A stretch of DNA of 64,000 nucleotides from Gillisia sp. UBA3175 (GCA_002364325.1 DEXV01000003.1:597229-661228), one strand, 5' to 3'; counted from the first letter of the stretch, positions 52,968 to 62,761 are shown. Notes: generated by a model from the letters alone, not told the origin. Translations and numbers: made by a program.

Positions 52968-52973
52968 TGAAGG

Positions 52974-52981
52974 CAAAGTTA
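52974..52981 (-). promoter_or_regulatory. TAnnTTTG promoter box of the TRIC-family gene
   Basis: The minus strand reads TAACTTTG, identical to the udk box, about 7 nt before the chosen ATG. It rules out the upstream TTG as start. Confidence 0.6.
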
Positions 52982-53137
52982 ATTCTTAATACAGCAAATG
53001 CTAATAGGATCTAATAAAATTGACGCTTTTAGGCTTTAATATTCAATTGAATTATAAACAAATAGTAAATCTTAATAACAATTCCTGTAAGTTTTTAACT
53101 AAACTCCCTACTTTTACAGAACAAAATAAATATTGAA

Positions 53138-54118
53138 ATGTCTAATACTATTGAAAGAATAAAATGTTTAATTATTGGTTCGGGACCTGCAGGATATACT
53201 GCAGCTATCTATGCAGCTCGTGCAGATATGCATCCAGTGATGTATACTGGTATGGAGCCGGGTGGACAATTAACAACCACTACCGAGGTTGATAATTTTC
53301 CGGGTTATCCAGATGGAATAGATGGACCTGCAATGATGGTAGATCTTCAAAAACAAGCAGAGCGTTTTGGAACAGAAGTACGAATTGGAATGGTAACTGA
53401 AGTTAAATTCAGTGTAGAACCAGGTGGAATTCATACAGCTTGTGTAGATAATTCTACATGGGTAGAGGCAGAATCTGTTATTATTTCTACTGGTGCTACC
53501 GCTAAATATTTAGGATTGCCAAGTGAACAACGCTTACGTGGAGGTGGAGTTTCTGCATGTGCAGTTTGTGATGGTTTTTTCTATAAAAATCAAGATGTAG
53601 CTATTGTTGGTGGAGGCGATACCGCGGCAGAAGAAGCAACCTATCTTGCAAATATTTGTAGCAAAGTTACCATGTTGGTGCGTAAGGATGAAATGAAAGC
53701 TTCTAAAGCCATGCAGCATAGAGTTACCAATACTAAAAATATAGTTTTAAAATACAATACTCAGGTTGATGAGGTCTTAGGGGAGCAAGTGGTTGAAGGA
53801 TTAAGAATGGTGAATAATGAGACTGGTGAGAAAGAGGAAATTGCAATTACTGGTTTATTTATTGCCATTGGACATAAACCAAACACCGATATTTTTAAAG
53901 GGCAATTGGATATGGACGATATGGGATACCTTGTAACTAAAGGTAAAACTACGAAAACCAATATACCTGGAGTATTTGCTTCTGGAGATGTACAGGATAA
54001 AGAATATAGACAAGCTATTACTGCAGCTGGAACTGGTTGTATGGCAGCATTAGATGCAGAGCGTTACTTAAGCTCGGTAGAAGAACTAAAAGAAAATAAA
54101 GTAGAAGCTGATTTGTAA
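53138..54118 (+). CDS. trxB: Thioredoxin-disulfide reductase
   Basis: 326-aa flavoprotein reducing thioredoxin with NADPH. FAD loop IIGSGPAGYTAAIYA, redox pair CAVC (Cys141, Cys144), NADPH loop VGGGDTAAEEA and C-terminal ASGDVQDKEYRQAITAAGTG. The length is standard. It stands alone next to the sulfur cluster and has no GTAAC-type operator. Confidence 0.97.
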   Translation: MSNTIERIKCLIIGSGPAGYTAAIYAARADMHPVMYTGMEPGGQLTTTTEVDNFPGYPDGIDGPAMMVDLQKQAERFGTEVRIGMVTEVKFSVEPGGIHTACVDNSTWVEAESVIISTGATAKYLGLPSEQRLRGGGVSACAVCDGFFYKNQDVAIVGGGDTAAEEATYLANICSKVTMLVRKDEMKASKAMQHRVTNTKNIVLKYNTQVDEVLGEQVVEGLRMVNNETGEKEEIAITGLFIAIGHKPNTDIFKGQLDMDDMGYLVTKGKTTKTNIPGVFASGDVQDKEYRQAITAAGTGCMAALDAERYLSSVEELKENKVEADL

Positions 54119-54240
54119 ATCAATTTAGCCTGAGTGAGATTTTTCGAAGTGTTTTAAATGGTTTTTGACCTTATTTGATTGAATTTGCAAAGATATAAGC
54201 AACCTTATTTTAAGACGTTAATTTTGGGCTATAGTTAATA

Positions 54241-54276
54241 TCTAAAATAAAAAGGAGACTGTTTTAGACAGCCTCC
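54241..54276 (-). terminator. Terminator of the 181-aa exported protein gene
   Basis: GGAGACTGT (54254-54262) and ACAGCCTCC (54268-54276) form a 9-bp stem with one wobble; on the minus strand a TTTTTATTTT run follows. Confidence 0.85.
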
Positions 54277-54304
54277 TCCATTAAGTTTTTTTTGCACATC
54301 TCTT

Positions 54305-54850
54305 TTAATAACTGGCCACTCTGCCTTCTGTTGTTTTTTGTGGCACATATTTTACATACTTACTCTGTTTACCTTGTGTAAGCTTAATTTTGTATAATTC
54401 TTGATCGATATTGCTGCCTTTTCCACTTGCTTTATATAAGTTGCTGGCCATAATCCATCCAGTATTATCTTTATAAATATCTCTCCTAACTTTTAATGGC
54501 AAAACGATATCCCGAAATCTTTGGGTAGTTTCAATAAGTTCTCCTTCCTTATTAAAGGTTGCATTTAAGTATCCTTTTCCGCTAATAAAACTTACTAGGA
54601 TACTTTCAATATCATCATCCAAATTTAAGGATTTCACATCAAAATTTTCCTGTGCAAAACTAATTGGATTTTTCATAAAATGATTTTCATAAGACTCTTT
54701 TACTTCAAATTTAACATTTTGAAGATTGGAGGAGGTCACAACTTTTGAAGTTTTATAAGTTACTGTGGCTTCATCAAGTTTAGTCACCTTTTGCGCTTGT
54801 ATAGTACTCATCCCTAAGACTAAGATCAAAATAATAATTAATGTTTTCAT
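54305..54850 (-). CDS. Exported protein of unknown function
   Basis: 181 aa with a clear signal peptide (cleavage after IQA). The mature chain alternates charged strands, including VTKLDEATVTYKTSKV, SFISGKGYLNATFNKEGEL and WIMASNLYKASGKG. I do not recognise a family. The gene is monocistronic between trxB and the response regulator and has a good terminator. Confidence 0.75.
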   Translation of the reverse strand: MKTLIIILILVLGMSTIQAQKVTKLDEATVTYKTSKVVTSSNLQNVKFEVKESYENHFMKNPISFAQENFDVKSLNLDDDIESILVSFISGKGYLNATFNKEGELIETTQRFRDIVLPLKVRRDIYKDNTGWIMASNLYKASGKGSNIDQELYKIKLTQGKQSKYVKYVPQKTTEGRVASY

Positions 54851-55077
54851 GATTAAATTTTTTAAAGGTTAATTTTGTTTGATATAAAAGTACCCTCAAA
54901 TTCAGCTAAACACAATCGCCTTTTAAGGTGAAAGTTTTGTTAAAAAAACAAGTTTTGGAAGATAATCTCATCCTTAGGGGTGAGTTTGAATTTTTGGGGA
55001 TTCCAAGTTTGGAAAATTTAGCTGCATTCTTGGTGTTTTTATATACCTAAAAAGGAATCTTGCAGGAATAGAGTTTG

Positions 55078-55716
55078 TTATAACTGTATTTTACCACTAA
55101 GCACTTTGGCTATTGCCTCTTTGCCGCAGGTCACGTGGAGTTTATGGTATATATTGCGCAGGTGAGAACGACTTGTGTCATATGAGATATTTAATTTGGA
55201 CGCGATGGATTTTATACTGTACCCTTTAACTAAAAGCTGCAGTACTTCACTTTCCCTTTCTGTGAGCCCAAAACGTTCTTTAGATTTTTTTTTATCGTGC
55301 TGGAAAAAATGTAACATTTTTTTAGCAACTTCTGGGGACAAAGGCACTCCTCCTTTCTGTACTTCCAGGATTGCATCAAAAAGTTTAAGAGGAGAAATAT
55401 TTTTTAAAATGTATCCGTCAGCTCCCGCACACAAGCTTTCAAAAAGCCTGTCTTCATCCCCAAATTGGGTATACATAATAATAGATACCAGTGGATTTGC
55501 TTCTTTAATTATAGGAATAGCGGTTATGCCATTCATTTTTGGCATATCAATATCCAGAAGCACAACATCTGGACGCTCCTTCTTAATTATTTTTTTTGCG
55601 TCTATGGGATCTTCATAAGCCCCTATAAGTTCAAATTCATCATTATATTCAAAAAGGGCTTTTAGCGAAATTCGCAGTTTTTCGTTATCTTCGAAAACTA
55701 TAATTTTTATTGCCAT
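55078..55716 (-). CDS. LuxR/NarL-type response regulator
   Basis: 212 aa from the ATG at 55716. A longer frame starting at 55794 would run into the end of the kinase gene and lacks receiver sequence. The receiver domain has Glu9-Asp10 and the phosphoacceptor Asp55 in VVLLDIDMPKMNG. The C-terminal helix-turn-helix is LTERESEVLQLLVKGYSIKSIASKLNIS (its first part is diagnostic). It lies 11 nt after the sensor kinase gene and is its evident partner. Confidence 0.93.
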   Translation of the reverse strand: MAIKIIVFEDNEKLRISLKALFEYNDEFELIGAYEDPIDAKKIIKKERPDVVLLDIDMPKMNGITAIPIIKEANPLVSIIMYTQFGDEDRLFESLCAGADGYILKNISPLKLFDAILEVQKGGVPLSPEVAKKMLHFFQHDKKKSKERFGLTERESEVLQLLVKGYSIKSIASKLNISYDTSRSHLRNIYHKLHVTCGKEAIAKVLSGKIQL

Positions 55717-55727
55717 TCCTAATTTTT

Positions 55728-58700
55728 TTAGTTTTTTAGATTTTGAAATTGACCTTCCCAAAATTTTGTAATATTTGTGGGCACAGAAAACCAATTGCTG
55801 TCAAAAGGGATTTGGAGTGATACTCTGGTACCTTTATTTTTTTTAGATTTAAGTTTTATGTGACCTTTCCATTTTTTTACCCTTTGTTTTATATTTTGCA
55901 GACCGTTCCTTTGTGAATCATTTTTAAGGTCAAACCCACAGCCGTCATCTTCAACCGCCAGGAAGAACATTCCTTTTTCAATTTTGATCATTACCCTAAC
56001 TTTTGTGGCCTCTGCATGTTTGCGAATATTATTTAATAATTCTTTGAATACAAGAAATAATTCTCTCCGCTTTTGCATAGTCATTCTTTTTTTCGTGAAA
56101 TCCCCCTGAATATTTACTTGGTACTTATAATTATTTTCCAAAACCTCTCCAGCATACTTTCGCATTTTTGCCAGGACTTGTTCTAAACTTTCATCTTTCA
56201 TTTTGATATTCCACACAATCTCGTCTAATGCTTTTGCCGATGCCTCAACTTCCTGACCTATGCCATCAAGATATAAGGCTTCACGACTACCGGTATCAAT
56301 TTTGTTTTTAGAAAGGGCAGTGAGAAATTGAATATTTGTTAATCGCGAACCAAGGTCATCGTGTAGATCTGCAGAAATAAGATCTTTCACTTTTTGAACC
56401 TGTATTAGTTGATAGATCCTGTACCTGTGTAATCCATAAATAATGGCCATTGTTACAGAAATGGTAAGGAATATGAACCACCATCTTTGCCAAAAAGGAG
56501 CATCTATAGAAATGAAAAAAGAGGTATACGGAGCTTCGGCAGAGATTTTATCTGAAACCTTAACCTTGAAGATATAATCATCTGGAGGGAGGTTTGTATA
56601 AGCCGTATAGTTCCTATTTCCTGCATCTATCCATCCCTTATCATAGCCCTCTAGCTGGTACTGAAATTGAAGATTTTCCGGTGAAACAAAATCCAGTACA
56701 GTAAAATCAAAAGAGAGGGAATTTTGTAGATAAGGAAGTTTTAAACCGTCTTTATAAGTAATTACAGTATCTCCTGACATTCTTTTATTTTCAATCATGG
56801 CTCCAGTAAGCACAACTAAAAGGTCTTCAGTCTTAAAGTTTAGTTCATTTGGATTAAAATAAGTAAGCCCTCTAACTCCCCCAAAATACAATTTTCCATC
56901 TTCCGACCTATGAAATGCTCCTGTATTGAATTCATTACTTTGAAGACCGTCTGCCACTGTAAAAGGATAAACCTGTTCAACCTTAATAGATGTATTCCCT
57001 GGCTTATAAGTAAGCCTGAAAACACCTTTGTTGCTGCTCATCCAAAGGTTTCCCTGATTATCTGGAAGGATACTGTATACCATATCGTTGGGAAGCCAGT
57101 TCTGCTCATTGAGAGAAAGTGTTTTTCCAGTTATTAAATTGGTAGTGATTATTCCTTTTCCAGCGGTACCTATCCATAACCAGTTATTTCTAAAATATAA
57201 GCTCTTTATATAAGTTTCTTCTCTTGCCATTTTGTTTGAAAGCGAATTTTTAAGAGATGAAAATCTGCCTGTAGGAATATCGAGGAATTGTACTGCCCTT
57301 CTTTCTACTCCCATTACCAGTGTTGATGAATCAATTTGAATAAGACTTTGTATATTTATTCCTTCTGCTTCCCCTTCTTTAGTTACAGGTACAATATAAT
57401 TTTTAACGATTCCTTTTTCTTTGTCGATCAATAACAATCCAGCTTTTCTCGTAGCGGCCCACATGCTACCTTTTTCTCCTTCCAACATAGACCAAATAGT
57501 ATTGTCTGGGATCCGCTCATTTTCTTTTTTAGCTTCTGTTGTAAACCATTTCTTTATTTGTTTGGTTTTTCTGTTCATTACAATAAGTCCATTGCCTTGG
57601 GTTCCAATCCAGAGATCACCCTCCCTGTCTATCGCAAGGGAAACGATACGGTCATAATTACTTACCCCATCCTTAAATGGCTTAAGATGAAAAGTTTCAA
57701 AAATGCCGGTATGTGGATCATAACAGGTTAATCCCTGTCCGGAAGTACCCCACCAGATGTTATCTTGCTTATCCGTCACGATGGCTCTGATTTGTTCTAT
57801 GGAAATATTTGCATCAACCTTGTGCAGTGCAATGGTTTTAAAATTGTTGAATTGGCGGTTATAATAACTTACCCCACCACCATCTGTTCCTATCCAGATT
57901 CCTTTCTTATGGTCCTCTTTTATGGAGAGTATATCTTGAAACGTAAGAGCCATGGGATCTTGCCTGTCAGGTAACAGGTGGGTTATTTTTTCGTCGCAGG
58001 TATTAATTATATATAACCCGTCACCATAAGTACCCACCCATATATTATCCTCACTGTCTGCATGAATTGTTTCCACTACAAGGCTGGTAGAGATCTTTTG
58101 GATACCATAGCCATTGAAAGGCAAAAATTTATCTGAACCATGCTTTTTGATAAAGATGCCGCTTCCCAGGGTTCCCAACCATAAAGACTTGTCTGGAGCT
58201 TCTGTAATAACATTCGAATTTATAGAGGATAAATAGTCCTCGGGAATTTGTGAAGAAAGCCGGGTTAAACCAAAATGGGTGAGGACCCAAATGTTATTTT
58301 CGCTATCTTCAAATATGGAACGTATCTTATTGCTAATGATTTTTGTAGAGTGGGGAGAATCTTCCGAAAATTTTATGAAATTGTCTTGCGTATCAAAATG
58401 ATAGATCCCACTTTCTAAGGTTCCTATCCAAAATTGATTCTTCTTGTCTATATGTATAAAACTGGCAGGTGGTAGTCTCTTATTATCATTTTTATAGAAA
58501 TTAACCGACTCCAGTTTATGAGTATAAAGATCTAGAGTCATGATCTTGCCACCTCTTTTTATCATCCAAATTTTATTTTGGTTTACTAGAAGTTTACCCA
58601 GTTGGGCGTTATCTGGTGTGGTGATATCATCAAAAGGTATATGGAATATCAGGAAATTCATTCCATCATACCTATTAAGGCCATCCTGTGTGGCAAACCA

Positions 58701-58859
58701 GATAAATCCTGATGGATCTTCAACAATATCTATTACAGAATTTTGAGATAACCCATCATTGATGTCTATGTTCTTAAAAGTATAATTGTGTTGTTGCGAG
58801 AAACTCAATAAACTTTTGAACAGAAAAAAGAACAATAGCATTGCTTGCTGAGAACTCAT
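55728..58859 (-). CDS. Propeller-type sensor histidine kinase
   Basis: 1043 aa. A signal peptide, best read from the second ATG at 58841, leads to two seven-bladed 'two-component regulator propeller' domains (about 25-690), with repeats such as GLSQNSVIDIVEDPSGFIWF and DNIWVGTYGDGLYI. A Y_Y_Y domain (about 695-765) and one transmembrane helix at about 770-790 follow. The cytoplasmic part is HisKA_3 with His833 in SADLHDDLGSRL and an HATPase domain with KELLNNIRKHA and EDDGCGFDL. There is no fused regulator, so it signals through the LuxR-type protein next to it. The ligand is unknown; no polysaccharide utilisation genes are near. Confidence 0.94.
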   Translation of the reverse strand: MSSQQAMLLFFFLFKSLLSFSQQHNYTFKNIDINDGLSQNSVIDIVEDPSGFIWFATQDGLNRYDGMNFLIFHIPFDDITTPDNAQLGKLLVNQNKIWMIKRGGKIMTLDLYTHKLESVNFYKNDNKRLPPASFIHIDKKNQFWIGTLESGIYHFDTQDNFIKFSEDSPHSTKIISNKIRSIFEDSENNIWVLTHFGLTRLSSQIPEDYLSSINSNVITEAPDKSLWLGTLGSGIFIKKHGSDKFLPFNGYGIQKISTSLVVETIHADSEDNIWVGTYGDGLYIINTCDEKITHLLPDRQDPMALTFQDILSIKEDHKKGIWIGTDGGGVSYYNRQFNNFKTIALHKVDANISIEQIRAIVTDKQDNIWWGTSGQGLTCYDPHTGIFETFHLKPFKDGVSNYDRIVSLAIDREGDLWIGTQGNGLIVMNRKTKQIKKWFTTEAKKENERIPDNTIWSMLEGEKGSMWAATRKAGLLLIDKEKGIVKNYIVPVTKEGEAEGINIQSLIQIDSSTLVMGVERRAVQFLDIPTGRFSSLKNSLSNKMAREETYIKSLYFRNNWLWIGTAGKGIITTNLITGKTLSLNEQNWLPNDMVYSILPDNQGNLWMSSNKGVFRLTYKPGNTSIKVEQVYPFTVADGLQSNEFNTGAFHRSEDGKLYFGGVRGLTYFNPNELNFKTEDLLVVLTGAMIENKRMSGDTVITYKDGLKLPYLQNSLSFDFTVLDFVSPENLQFQYQLEGYDKGWIDAGNRNYTAYTNLPPDDYIFKVKVSDKISAEAPYTSFFISIDAPFWQRWWFIFLTISVTMAIIYGLHRYRIYQLIQVQKVKDLISADLHDDLGSRLTNIQFLTALSKNKIDTGSREALYLDGIGQEVEASAKALDEIVWNIKMKDESLEQVLAKMRKYAGEVLENNYKYQVNIQGDFTKKRMTMQKRRELFLVFKELLNNIRKHAEATKVRVMIKIEKGMFFLAVEDDGCGFDLKNDSQRNGLQNIKQRVKKWKGHIKLKSKKNKGTRVSLQIPFDSNWFSVPTNITKFWEGQFQNLKN

Positions 58860-59194
58860 AAAATATTAGTTCAGAATTTTTCAACTTGTGGGAAAGTTTA
58901 AAGGGGGAAATAGAAGGGGGGTTATATAAAAGAGATAAATTTTCTTTTAATTCACGTCAATATACTGGATATCACTAAATTAAGAAAATTAGAAAAAATA
59001 AAATGCTTTTTTCAGAAAAGTTTTTTAAAAAAATTGTGGAATATGATAATCCTATGGTTCCTTATCTTTCGAATTTTTAAGATCCAAGAATTAAAGAATA
59101 AATCTTATTAAATGTTTATTTTTTTTGAAGAATAGATTAGTTGAAATTTGTTTTGTACAGTGGTTAAAAAAATTAACCATTTAGTGGTTTAGTA
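58860..59194. other. Gene-free stretch upstream of the sensor kinase
   Basis: AT-rich with no gene. It must contain the leftward kinase promoter; no full TAnnTTTG box was identified. A small hairpin GGTTAAAAAAATTAACC lies at 59162-59178. Confidence 0.4.
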
Positions 59195-59226
59195 AAAAGA
59201 GACTGTCCAAAAGGACCGTCTCTTTT
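59195..59226 (-). terminator. Terminator of the small lipoprotein gene
   Basis: AAAAGAGAC and GTCTCTTTT pair perfectly, with inner pairs GTCC/GGAC offset by one mismatch, followed by T residues on the minus strand. Confidence 0.88.
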
Positions 59227-59245
59227 GTTTTACAAATTAATTAGA

Positions 59246-59482
59246 TTAGTTGTCTATCTTAACTTTCTTTTCTACAGAACCATCATCGTTCACCTCTATT
59301 TTTACCTTCTTGTCGTCTGTTTTAATTTTAACTTTGTCTCCATCATTACTCACACGAACTTCAGTATTGGAGTCAGTAGTAAGATCATCAACATCATCTG
59401 CTTCGTTGTTTGTATCTCTACAAGAAACTACTGCTAAGGAAAGCATAGTAAAGATCAAACCATTTCTTAAAATATTTTTCAT
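59246..59482 (-). CDS. Small acidic lipoprotein
   Basis: 78 aa. The lipobox VVSC gives lipid-bearing Cys21. The mature 58 residues are Asp/Lys-rich with a repeated strand pattern (DGDKVKIKTDDKKVKIEVNDDG, shortened from 59 residues of similar type). I do not recognise the family. The strong terminator directly behind it supports a real gene. Confidence 0.72.
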   Translation of the reverse strand: MKNILRNGLIFTMLSLAVVSCRDTNNEADDVDDLTTDSNTEVRVSNDGDKVKIKTDDKKVKIEVNDDGSVEKKVKIDN

Positions 59483-59602
59483 TTTTATGTGCTTTTAGGA
59501 TTTATAGTAGATAAACTTACTACTTTTTCGAGTATAGCATTATACTTTTTAACTTTTTTTAATAATGTATGCTAATTATGTAAATTCTAAAAAATTTATT
59601 TT

Positions 59603-59798
59603 TTAGTTTTCATTTTTTATTCCTTGGGTTGTTTGAATTTTTAATCTAAATACTTTAAAATCAAACCAGTTTCCATCAGCAAATTCTTCTTCAGTTGTTA
59701 GATCTAATCTTTCGGAGACTAATTCATGAAGTCATTTTCCTGCACTTTAGGCCATTCTGAAGGATATTGAATAGGTTTAGCATTAAGAATTTTAGATT
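59603..59798 (-). pseudogene. Frameshifted C-terminal gene remnant
   Basis: Across one frame change the minus strand spells a protein-like segment: NAKPIQYPSEWPKVQENDFMN, then LVSERLDLTTEEEFADG and NWFDFKVFRLKIQTTQGI. The first part closes at an in-frame stop near 59728 and the second reads in another frame to a TAA at 59603. There is no start codon, so an N-terminal part has been lost. Family not recognised. Confidence 0.5.
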
Positions 59799-59951
59799 AT
59801 AAATAACCTAATTCTGGTTTTTAGACCTTTTTAAATGCAAATAGAACACTTAAGCGTTCACTTTTGTTTACGTTTAGTCGGAAGTCACATTTAAAGGAAA
59901 GTAAGGGCTTGACATAAAATTTACATCTCGATATTATCTAAGCCAATTGAT

Positions 59952-59980
59952 AAAGCCCCCAAAAACTGGGGGCTTTATTT
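59952..59980 (-). terminator. Terminator of the DUF4870-PadR-PspC-peptide operon
   Basis: AAAGCCCCC (59952-59960) and GGGGGCTTT (59968-59976) form a perfect 9-bp stem around a 7-nt loop. It follows the 53-codon reading frame at once. Confidence 0.82.
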
Positions 59981-60140
59981 AACTTGATATGCAAGTATGA
60001 TCACGTTTGGTTAATATATCCGCTTTTTGATGTTGATATTCAACCTGCTGGTGGGTGTTTGCAGAAATGTTCTCTTCTGCTGGTTCTTCAGAAAAAACAG
60101 ATAGAACCATTACTATTATAAGTTTTATTAAGGCTACCAT
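59979..60140 (-). CDS. 53-aa exported or membrane peptide coupled to the PspC gene
   Basis: An ATG at 60140 overlaps the PspC stop region by 7 nt (ATGGTAG) and opens 53 codons. The first about 17 residues are hydrophobic (MVALIKLIIVMVLSVFS), like a signal peptide or anchor. The rest is polar (EEPAEENISANTHQQVEYQ) with one cysteine near the end. The frame ends directly at a strong terminator. The overlap with the upstream stop, the signal-like start and the terminator argue for translation; no relatives are known to me. Confidence 0.6.
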   Translation of the reverse strand: MVALIKLIIVMVLSVFSEEPAEENISANTHQQVEYQHQKADILTKRDHTCISS

Positions 60141-61903
60141 GTGTCATTAGTTTTAATTTCTACTCCTTTTACATTTATCTTGACTTCTTTTGAATTATTC
60201 TTTTTCACACGAATTCCATTTGAATCTATTTGCACCCGAATGCTATCAACTTCAGAAGTAAAGTCAAAATCATCAGATTCATCCCAAGAATCGTTTTCAT
60301 CCCAGTTTTCGTCATCTATAGATCTTATTTCTTCTACAGGACATGTTTCGCAAATTGCTCCATCTTGAGTAACTGTTACAAAATGATCTTCCATTCCATA
60401 TCTCATAAAATTTTCTTCAGAATTATTGTAGGTGTAATTTTTTACACTTTTATCTGCATAAACAACAGCTCCAACAGGTAGATATATTACCACTCTTACT
60501 TTCTGATCGCGATAATTATCTTTAAGAGCAGCAGTTAAATAGTCGTTCAAGAATAATTTATTTCCCTCTAAGTTTAAACCATAATTAATTCTTTTAGCGC
60601 GATTTCTGGCGTCTCTATAGTCACTTCCTTCAGCAAATTTTATTATTTCAACTCTACCAACAGAATCTGTTGTAGATCTTAATTTTAGATTTACTTCTTT
60701 TAGATACATGATCTTTTTATCATTTTCGTCATATTGAATCTCAACATTGTTATTCCAGTTATGACTAGTATATAATGAATTAGATTTCATGCTAACATAT
60801 AATGTGTCATTTGCTTTGGTACGCAACATTTCTGTTGATGAAATTTCTCCATCAAAAGCTCTTGAAGTTGCCTGTTTTATTCCTAAAACTGTAAGTCCAA
60901 CTACAGAAAGTAACCAAACTGCTAATAACACCATTTTTGCAATGGTTCCAATTGGTTTCAGTTTTCTAACTAATATCTTCAATCCTAATACAAATAAGAA
61001 GAAAAATGGAATCCCAACAGCAAAGAAGGTAAGTGCAGAGATCATCCAAAGTGGAGCGCCAATTGCAGCCATTTCTACGTAATCCATCCAAGGAGTTTCT
61101 ACTAATCCAAAGGATCCTACTGTGAATAATGCTATGAAAAGTGCGATTAACATTGATCCAGAGATCAATAAAATTACTAGCCCGATAAATTTAGCAAAGA
61201 CTCGTAATAAAGCCATAACAGCAGAACTAATGCCTGTTGCGGCAGAAGTAGCTCCAGACTTTACCCTTCTTCCATATTTGTCAAAGTCGGCATTCCTCAC
61301 TTTCCCAGCAACATCATCAAATCCTTCTTTTATCTTTCGCTCGATGTTGGAAATGTTTACTTCTTCACCGCGCATAGATAGTTTATCTGCAGTAGTTTTT
61401 GCTTCTGGAACAAAGATCCATAGCGCTATGTAGATCAATAAAAATGCTCCACTAGATGCAATTGTAAGGATAACCCATAACAATCTTACCCAAATAGCTT
61501 CGATGCCCAAGTAATGAGCTAATCCAGAGGAAACTCCTCCTATATAAGAATTGTCTGTATCTCTATAAAGTTGTTTTCCGGTTCCAGTGCTAGTTGTATG
61601 TGACTTAGAGTAGGAAGGTTCATCTTCAAAGATCTCTTCATCTACCATATAATCTTCAGGTTGCCCCATAGTAGCGATCACTTCTTCCACTTCAATGTTT
61701 CCTATTACCTGCTTTTTATCTTTCATCTTTTCAGTAAAAAGTTCTGCAATACGAGCTTCAATATCAGCAATTATCTCATCCCTGCCTTGCGTGTTGGTAA
61801 GTGAGCGTTTTATAGCTTCAAGATAATGCTGCAATTTAGCATATGCATCTTCATCAATATGAAAGAAAATGCCGGCAAGGTTTATATTTACTGTCTTATT
61901 CAT
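60134..61903 (-). CDS. PspC-domain membrane protein with adhesin-like C-terminal region
   Basis: 589 aa. An N-terminal regulatory-looking domain (MNKTVNINLAGIFFHIDEDAY) is followed by the PspC domain at about 107-168 (YIGGVSSGLAHYLGIE...VRLLWVILTI). Three to four further membrane helices lie at about 235-350. An extracytoplasmic part (about 355-589) is rich in beta strands and Asp/Asn, with the paired cysteines in AICETCPVEE. PspC proteins sense envelope stress in other phyla; here the role is inferred. The start overlaps the PadR gene by 8 nt. Confidence 0.9.
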   Translation of the reverse strand: MNKTVNINLAGIFFHIDEDAYAKLQHYLEAIKRSLTNTQGRDEIIADIEARIAELFTEKMKDKKQVIGNIEVEEVIATMGQPEDYMVDEEIFEDEPSYSKSHTTSTGTGKQLYRDTDNSYIGGVSSGLAHYLGIEAIWVRLLWVILTIASSGAFLLIYIALWIFVPEAKTTADKLSMRGEEVNISNIERKIKEGFDDVAGKVRNADFDKYGRRVKSGATSAATGISSAVMALLRVFAKFIGLVILLISGSMLIALFIALFTVGSFGLVETPWMDYVEMAAIGAPLWMISALTFFAVGIPFFFLFVLGLKILVRKLKPIGTIAKMVLLAVWLLSVVGLTVLGIKQATSRAFDGEISSTEMLRTKANDTLYVSMKSNSLYTSHNWNNNVEIQYDENDKKIMYLKEVNLKLRSTTDSVGRVEIIKFAEGSDYRDARNRAKRINYGLNLEGNKLFLNDYLTAALKDNYRDQKVRVVIYLPVGAVVYADKSVKNYTYNNSEENFMRYGMEDHFVTVTQDGAICETCPVEEIRSIDDENWDENDSWDESDDFDFTSEVDSIRVQIDSNGIRVKKNNSKEVKINVKGVEIKTNDTW

Positions 61904-62240
61904 GATTCTTGTTTTTTTGAGTGGTTACTATGGTTACAGCGGTTTGCAATTCTCCCCATGTATGGGTTAGTTCTTTTAAAAATAATTGGCCTGTATCTGT
62001 TAAGCCATAATATTTTCTTGGTGGACCACTGGTAGATTCTTCCCAACGATAGTTAAGCAAGCCAGCATTTTTAAGTCTGGTAAGCAAAGGATAAATGGTT
62101 CCTTCTACCACCAATAATTTAGCGTCTTTTAAAGTGTCCAAGATCTCCGCAACATAAGCGTCATTATCTCGTAACACCGATAGAATGCAATACTCTAGCA
62201 CCCCTTTACGCATTTGTGCTTTGGTGTTTTCAATCTTCAT
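61896..62240 (-). CDS. PadR-family transcriptional regulator
   Basis: 114-aa winged-helix protein: MRKGVLEYCILSVLRDNDAYVAEIL and GTIYPLLTRLKNAGLLNYRW are the PadR DNA-binding helices, followed by the wing and a short C-terminal helix. It overlaps both neighbours (4 nt with DUF4870, 8 nt with PspC) and probably controls this operon, as PadR proteins often do. Confidence 0.94.
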   Translation of the reverse strand: MKIENTKAQMRKGVLEYCILSVLRDNDAYVAEILDTLKDAKLLVVEGTIYPLLTRLKNAGLLNYRWEESTSGPPRKYYGLTDTGQLFLKELTHTWGELQTAVTIVTTQKNKNHE

Positions 62241-62761
62241 AGCGTTTGGTTTTGAGTGTTGTTAAACTGTTCATTTTTTGATTGATGATTTCCAACTGTT
62301 GTTGGAGTGATGAAATTGATGGTTAATGGATACTTGTAATATTCTCCTTCGCTAGCTTTTATAGTGGCTAGTATTACTGATACTATATCTAAGATGAATA
62401 AGCCAGATAAGAGTAGCCCTAAAACACCTGCGAAAACGAATAATGAAATAAGATTTTGAGGATGTCCTGCACTTATAAAATCTTCTGAGATTATTAAAGG
62501 ATCATCTAGATTAAAATGTACTCCCCAAAAAATTACTCCTGCAATCCCAATGCATATTAAAAAAATAAAATATAGGAACATGCTAATTTGAAAATTTAAG
62601 GCTTGCTTTCCATGATGATCTACAAAAGGATCTTTTTGCTTGGCAGTCCATAAAATTAAGGGAAGTATAAAATTTCCAAAAGGAATAAAATACTTGCTAA
62701 ATGTAGACAGGTGGATGAATGCGGCCACTGTTTTGTCTGGATTTGATGATGAAGTTTCCAT
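62237..62761 (-). CDS. DUF4870 membrane protein
   Basis: 174 aa with three to four membrane helices and the DUF4870 pattern AAFIHLSTFSKYFIPFGNFILPLILW and DHHGKQALNFQIS. Such proteins recur beside PadR/PspC operons in Bacteroidetes; function unknown. It is the first gene of the leftward operon. Confidence 0.88.
   Translation of the reverse strand: METSSSNPDKTVAAFIHLSTFSKYFIPFGNFILPLILWTAKQKDPFVDHHGKQALNFQISMFLYFIFLICIGIAGVIFWGVHFNLDDPLIISEDFISAGHPQNLISLFVFAGVLGLLLSGLFILDIVSVILATIKASEGEYYKYPLTINFITPTTVGNHQSKNEQFNNTQNQTL

Noticed and set aside
55175..55618. 147-codon frame antisense to the response regulator
   Set aside because: Full overlap with a well-supported gene and no domain; shadow frame.
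55717..55794. 26-residue N-terminal extension of the LuxR-type regulator
   Set aside because: It would start inside the end of the kinase gene and precedes the natural receiver start MAIKIIVFEDNE.
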